Shown: in pieces, positions 5,818 to 8,281 of the stretch
How positions within the stretch are numbered: the stretch's first letter is position 1
Layout: every line of letters begins with the position of its first letter
Origin: Brotonthovivens sp045629925
Lineage (GTDB): Bacteria > Bacillota > Clostridia > Lachnospirales > Lachnospiraceae
Assembly: GCA_045629925.1 (NCBI GenBank)
Contig: JAZQSD010000084.1
Location: forward strand, 1-8,281
Direction: 5' to 3'
DNA length: 8,281 nucleotides
The notes under the pieces: generated by a model
What the model was told of the DNA's origin: nothing
Databases searched by the model: none
What the model saw: only the letters and a program-made list of their open reading frames with translations
Translations under genes and position numbers: made by a program

Positions 5818-5919
5818 TTAATCGCGTTCTGCTTCTTTGAACAGCTTACCTACAAGAACGCCTACAATTGTGATACCGAATACTAAAACGACTGTTTCAA
5901 TAATAATCTTTGCTACCAT
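5818..5919 (-). CDS. 33-residue single-helix membrane microprotein behind the SSS symporter
   Basis: Encodes 33 residues from MVAKIIIE to KLFKEAERD. Residues about 5-24 form one hydrophobic helix rich in Val/Ile with a glutamate at position 8 near its start and glycines at 15, 20 and 24; the tail is amphipathic and charged. AGGAGG at 5928-5933 lies eight bases before ATG 5919, and the start is 20 bases past the symporter stop codon. The next small gene follows after 15 bases, so the three genes form one operon. The sequence is distinct from the 37-residue neighbour apart from being a single helix. No family recognised; I infer a role with the symporter, such as assembly, stability or regulation. 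Coding evidence is the ribosome site, the spacing and the helix. Confidence 0.75.
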   Translation of the reverse strand: MVAKIIIETVVLVFGITIVGVLVGKLFKEAERD

Positions 5920-5927
5920 ATGTATTG

Positions 5928-5933
5928 CCTCCT
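5928..5933 (-). promoter_or_regulatory. Ribosome site of the 33-residue microprotein
   Basis: Consensus AGGAGG on the minus strand, eight bases before ATG 5919, in the 20-base gap behind the symporter. A consensus site here has no other purpose than translation of the small frame. Confidence 0.8.
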
Positions 5934-5939
5934 ATTCCA

Positions 5940-7409
5940 CTAACATGCTGCCTGTTCTTCTTTGCTCAGCTTAAAGAAGCCTGGTTTTGTACCTGGAAGA
6001 ACTGCTGTTAATACGATACCTAATACTACGGAGATGATTGTGCAAAGGTATACCTGATGGAAATTCATCATGCCAAGTCTTTCCTGCAGACCGCATGTAA
6101 TCCAAATGATGTTTGCAATCCAGGAAACGAAACATGTGATAACCATAGCTTTTGTATTGCGTTTCCATACGAGACCGATAACTAACATTACGAAAAGTGG
6201 ACAGCCCCATGTAAAGATCCAGTTGATTGTTGTTACAACTGTTGGCTGGAATGTACTCAGTGCAATAGCAAGAACACCTACGATAACGATCATAATACGC
6301 ATAACGCGAACTTTTTCTTTTTCTGTTGCGTTTGGTTTGTATAATCCGCCGTATAAGTCATATGCAAAAATAGTTGCTGGACAAAGGGATGTCATAGCAA
6401 ATGTGGATAATAATGCTCCTAAGAAGGAAGCACAGATCAATGCTACTACCCAGTGTGGAAGAATTTCAAGCATCATTGCTGGTGTCATGAACATAGCATT
6501 TCCAGCTTTTCCAAGGAATCCAAGTGCTAATGCTGCCATACCTAACAGTGCAGGAATAATACAGAAACATCCATTTACAGGACCTGCAAGCCACATAGAT
6601 TTTTTAACAGATTTAACATCTTTTGCTGCGATACAAGTCTGTAATCCCATCTGAGACACACCCTGGAACATAGATGTTGTAAAGATTGTTGGAATAGCGA
6701 AACCAATGATCAGGTTCTTATTACCAAAAATGTCTAACATCCAACCGTTGTCCTGTGCAGTCAGATTTGTTGCAACATCTGACCAGCCATTGCCTGGGAG
6801 ACATACGAACATTGCGATAAGTGCAATAATCAGTGCTGCGTACATAAATACTGCATTGATCATGTTCAGCCAGGAAACTTCTTTCATGCCTGCAAGTAAT
6901 ACGTAGAGAATACCAAATGCACCGCCTACAATAGCGCCAATCTGATATGGCCATCCTGTACATGCTACGAATGTTACAGCTACACACTGTGTTTCAAGAC
7001 AAAGACATCCGAATACTAAAGCTGCCATAACGCAAGCTGTAAGAATTCTTACTTTGCCGCCGAATAATTTACCAAATAAGTCTGGTACTGTGTTTGTGCC
7101 AATTTTTCTAACCCAAGGACCTGTAATCTGAGTAATAACTACCATCATTACAGTACATGCAATACCGAACCATACTGCGATAGATCCCATGCCAGCTGCA
7201 TTCTCACATGTTCCCCAAATATGTGCGGAACCAAGCATTGTCAGTGCTAATGTTACACCAACATGTGCTGTTGTAAGACCTTTGCCGCCAAGTGCAAAGT
7301 TGCCTTCTGCTGCAGCCTCATGTTTGTTTTTGCGTGCGATGATAAGACCCACGCCAATAACTGTTATCAGCTCGTAAATAATAACGAACGCTAAAATACC
7401 CCAGTTCAT
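5940..7409 (-). CDS. Sodium:solute symporter, SSS family
   Basis: Inner-membrane Na+-coupled importer of 489 residues with about 13 hydrophobic segments, the usual SSS number and length. After the first segment (MNWGILAFVIIYELITVIGV) comes the family region FALGGKGLTTAHVGVTLALT (38-57) with the conserved glycine stretch, then GSAHIWGTCENAAGMG (60-75). Segment 8-9 contains GALLSTFAMTSLCPATIFAYD (331-351), the part that in SSS proteins carries the sodium-site Ser/Thr and leads into the conserved RD/YD-type loop. The protein has 18 cysteines, unusually many. I start at ATG 7409, with AAGGGTG at 7415-7421 five bases upstream; the frame is open to 7472, but those codons (polar, Lys/Gln-rich) fall in the leader of a good promoter. 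Two microprotein genes follow in the same operon. Substrate unknown: the family includes proline, pantothenate, sugar and carboxylate carriers. Confidence 0.9.
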   Translation of the reverse strand: MNWGILAFVIIYELITVIGVGLIIARKNKHEAAAEGNFALGGKGLTTAHVGVTLALTMLGSAHIWGTCENAAGMGSIAVWFGIACTVMMVVITQITGPWVRKIGTNTVPDLFGKLFGGKVRILTACVMAALVFGCLCLETQCVAVTFVACTGWPYQIGAIVGGAFGILYVLLAGMKEVSWLNMINAVFMYAALIIALIAMFVCLPGNGWSDVATNLTAQDNGWMLDIFGNKNLIIGFAIPTIFTTSMFQGVSQMGLQTCIAAKDVKSVKKSMWLAGPVNGCFCIIPALLGMAALALGFLGKAGNAMFMTPAMMLEILPHWVVALICASFLGALLSTFAMTSLCPATIFAYDLYGGLYKPNATEKEKVRVMRIMIVIVGVLAIALSTFQPTVVTTINWIFTWGCPLFVMLVIGLVWKRNTKAMVITCFVSWIANIIWITCGLQERLGMMNFHQVYLCTIISVVLGIVLTAVLPGTKPGFFKLSKEEQAAC

Positions 7410-7414
7410 AAATT

Positions 7415-7421
7415 CACCCTT
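7415..7421 (-). promoter_or_regulatory. Ribosome site that sets the SSS symporter start
   Basis: AAGGGTG on the minus strand, five bases before ATG 7409. No comparable site precedes the ATG at 7472. Confidence 0.65.
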
Positions 7422-7492
7422 ACCTTTCTTTTGTTGGATTTTTAGCCCGGCGGTTCTAATTTCCCCCGCCAACTTGATAAACTCATCATATT

Positions 7493-7521
7493 ATTAAAAT
7501 TTTATAAACTCCAATTGGCAA
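7493..7521 (-). promoter_or_regulatory. Promoter of the SSS symporter-microprotein operon
   Basis: TTGCCA (7516-7521), a 17-base spacer and TTTAAT (7493-7498) on the minus strand, each one mismatch from the sigma-A consensus. Transcription would start near 7486. The palindrome CCAATTGG (7511-7518) overlaps the upstream hexamer and could be part of a regulator site. This start point places ATG 7472 inside the leader, so the symporter would begin at 7409. Confidence 0.65.
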
Positions 7522-7600
7522 AGAAAATGTTACCATGCATTTTAGTTATGACAGGTTTTTTGTAATATTTTTCCTTAAACCACATTTAAATTTCTGTAGC

Positions 7601-7644
7601 AAAAAAGTCTGCAATCCTTTTGTTTTCAAGGATTTGCAGACTTT
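7601..7644 (-). terminator. Intrinsic terminator of the LysR-type regulator gene
   Basis: AAAGTCTGCAAATCCTT and AAGGATTGCAGACTTT pair on the minus strand (16 bp with one bulged base) around an 8-base loop, and the second arm runs into TTTTTT. It lies 78 bases past the stop codon. It separates the regulator from the symporter promoter. Confidence 0.85.
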
Positions 7645-7722
7645 ATCAATCAGTCTTATAGTTTTATTTTGCTATGTCTTATGATTATTTCGTGTCGTGC
7701 CATTCATTTTTGTAATGGCAAC

Positions 7723-8281
7723 TTAATCCATATCTTTATTTGGAACAAACACGCTTGCAAAGATTTCTTTCATCGGATTATAGTGATCAACATTCCATGC
7801 CAATGTAAGGCTTGGGTCACTGACCTGATCTACATCCAAGAAACGAACATTTGGATTATCTCGAAGAGTATTTCTAGAATCCAGCATGCAGACACCTACG
7901 CCGGCCTCCACCCACAGCATTTCTTCCTGAATAGAAGATGCAAACTTAATCTTTGGCATAACTCCGGAGCTCTTGATGGAATCAAGAATCAGTTTTGGTG
8001 ACATTTCAGAATCCTCTGTGGATACCATGATAAACGTATCGTCTTTAAAATCAGACATTTTAACATACTTTGCTCCTGCCAGACGATGATTTTTATGAAC
8101 TACAATGTGATCTCTTGTTTTTTCGATAACCTTGTATTGAATCTTTTCTCTTCCTTCAATATCAAAAAGCAGCGTAACGATCATATCCAGCTTATTGCTG
8201 TATAGATTCTCTACCAACGCATTAAAACTGTAGTTTCGCAGGTTAATCTTTACCTGCGGATAGTATTCTGCAAAATGGCGC
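7723..8281 (-). CDS. LysR-type transcriptional regulator, C-terminal part, runs off right edge
   Basis: Partial gene of about 186 codons; the frame is open to base 8281, so the N-terminus is outside the window. What is visible is the periplasmic-binding-protein-like effector domain of LysR regulators: HFAEYYPQVKINLRNYSFNA, then LVENLYSNKLDMIVTLLFD, in which the 'L..G/N.LD..I' pattern is typical, followed by a DHIVVHKNHRLA segment (the usual 'P..HPLA' position), FIMVSTEDSE, and EEMLWVEAGVGVCMLDS (the usual 'V..G.Gi...p' position). The C-terminus ends in VPNKDMD. The helix-turn-helix domain is missing only because of the window edge. A TTG at 8217 could be mistaken for a start, but the protein clearly continues upstream. 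It may regulate the symporter operon downstream, although the two are co-directional and separated by a terminator. Effector unknown. Confidence 0.88.
   Translation of the reverse strand, partial: RHFAEYYPQVKINLRNYSFNALVENLYSNKLDMIVTLLFDIEGREKIQYKVIEKTRDHIVVHKNHRLAGAKYVKMSDFKDDTFIMVSTEDSEMSPKLILDSIKSSGVMPKIKFASSIQEEMLWVEAGVGVCMLDSRNTLRDNPNVRFLDVDQVSDPSLTLAWNVDHYNPMKEIFASVFVPNKDMD

Larger units (their letters stand above)
7410..7722. other. 313-nt intergenic region between the LysR gene and the SSS symporter
   Basis: No gene seen. In minus-strand order it holds a 7-bp hairpin directly behind the LysR stop codon (TGCCATT/AATGGCA, 7698-7720, without a T-run), an AT-rich stretch, the LysR terminator (7601-7644), about 80 bases without clear signals, the symporter promoter (7493-7521) and a leader of about 77 bases. 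The leader has a GC-rich patch with a weak GGCGG/CCGCC stem (7449-7470). No riboswitch class or T-box was recognised. Confidence 0.6.

Noticed and set aside
5689..5919. MetS, YjcH (DUF485) or DUF4212 small-subunit family for the microproteins
   Set aside because: Position and single-helix character are reminiscent, but the sequences lack features of these families that I can recognise, and DUF485/DUF4212 proteins are two to three times longer.
6070..6654. Plus-strand open frame of 194 codons
   Set aside because: It lies wholly antisense to the SSS symporter, whose protein has clear family motifs. The translated product is a low-complexity Ile/Thr/Ala/Pro mixture typical of an antisense shadow, and no ribosome site precedes it.
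7410..7500. Riboswitch or T-box leader before the symporter
   Set aside because: The leader is only about 77 bases, with one weak 5-bp stem and no terminator/antiterminator pair or known aptamer core.
8215..8217. TTG as start of the LysR-type gene
   Set aside because: The frame continues without a stop to the right edge, and the upstream residues (HFAEYYPQVKINLRNYSF) are plain LysR effector-domain sequence, so the TTG is an internal leucine.

Overview
The window looks like a stretch of chromosome from a low-to-medium GC member of the Firmicutes, most likely an anaerobic Clostridia (Lachnospiraceae-like). This is inferred from strong AGGAGG ribosome sites, oligo-U terminators, an EFR1-type flavodoxin/ferredoxin fusion, a three-domain type Xaa-Pro aminopeptidase and several sodium-coupled transporters. 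Assignment below class is not supported by what I can see. Every gene I can support lies on the minus strand, so transcription runs from high to low coordinates. No phage, IS element, CRISPR array, tRNA or rRNA was recognised.

Layout in transcription order: a LysR-type regulator cut off by the right edge (7723-8281) with a terminator (7601-7644); a 313-nt intergenic region with a good sigma-A-type promoter; an SSS-family sodium:solute symporter (5940-7409), followed within one compact operon by two tiny membrane-protein genes of 33 and 37 codons (5818-5919, 5689-5802) and a strong terminator (5615-5653). Next come a regulator with two helix-turn-helix regions (4807-5484), its terminator (4762-4795), and a 69-residue membrane protein immediately behind that terminator (4540-4749). 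Then follows a two-gene operon of an EFR1 flavodoxin/ferredoxin protein (3603-4352) and an NSS/SNF sodium-dependent amino acid-type transporter (2218-3582), closed by a terminator (2167-2197). A 190-nt block of hairpins and a tandem structured repeat (1974-2160) precedes a tRNA-dihydrouridine synthase (1029-1955). The last gene is the N-terminal part of an Xaa-Pro aminopeptidase that runs off the left edge (1-977).

The theme is peptide and amino acid use: an intracellular proline-peptide hydrolase, an NSS transporter of the amino acid type, and an SSS symporter with unknown substrate, beside two regulators. The items most worth pursuing are the two microproteins stacked behind the SSS symporter, which may be small subunits of that transporter, and the tandem repeat at 1974-2100, whose two copies keep the same fold through compensatory base changes. 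Several start sites were moved inward from the longest reading frame on the basis of ribosome sites, terminators or repeats.
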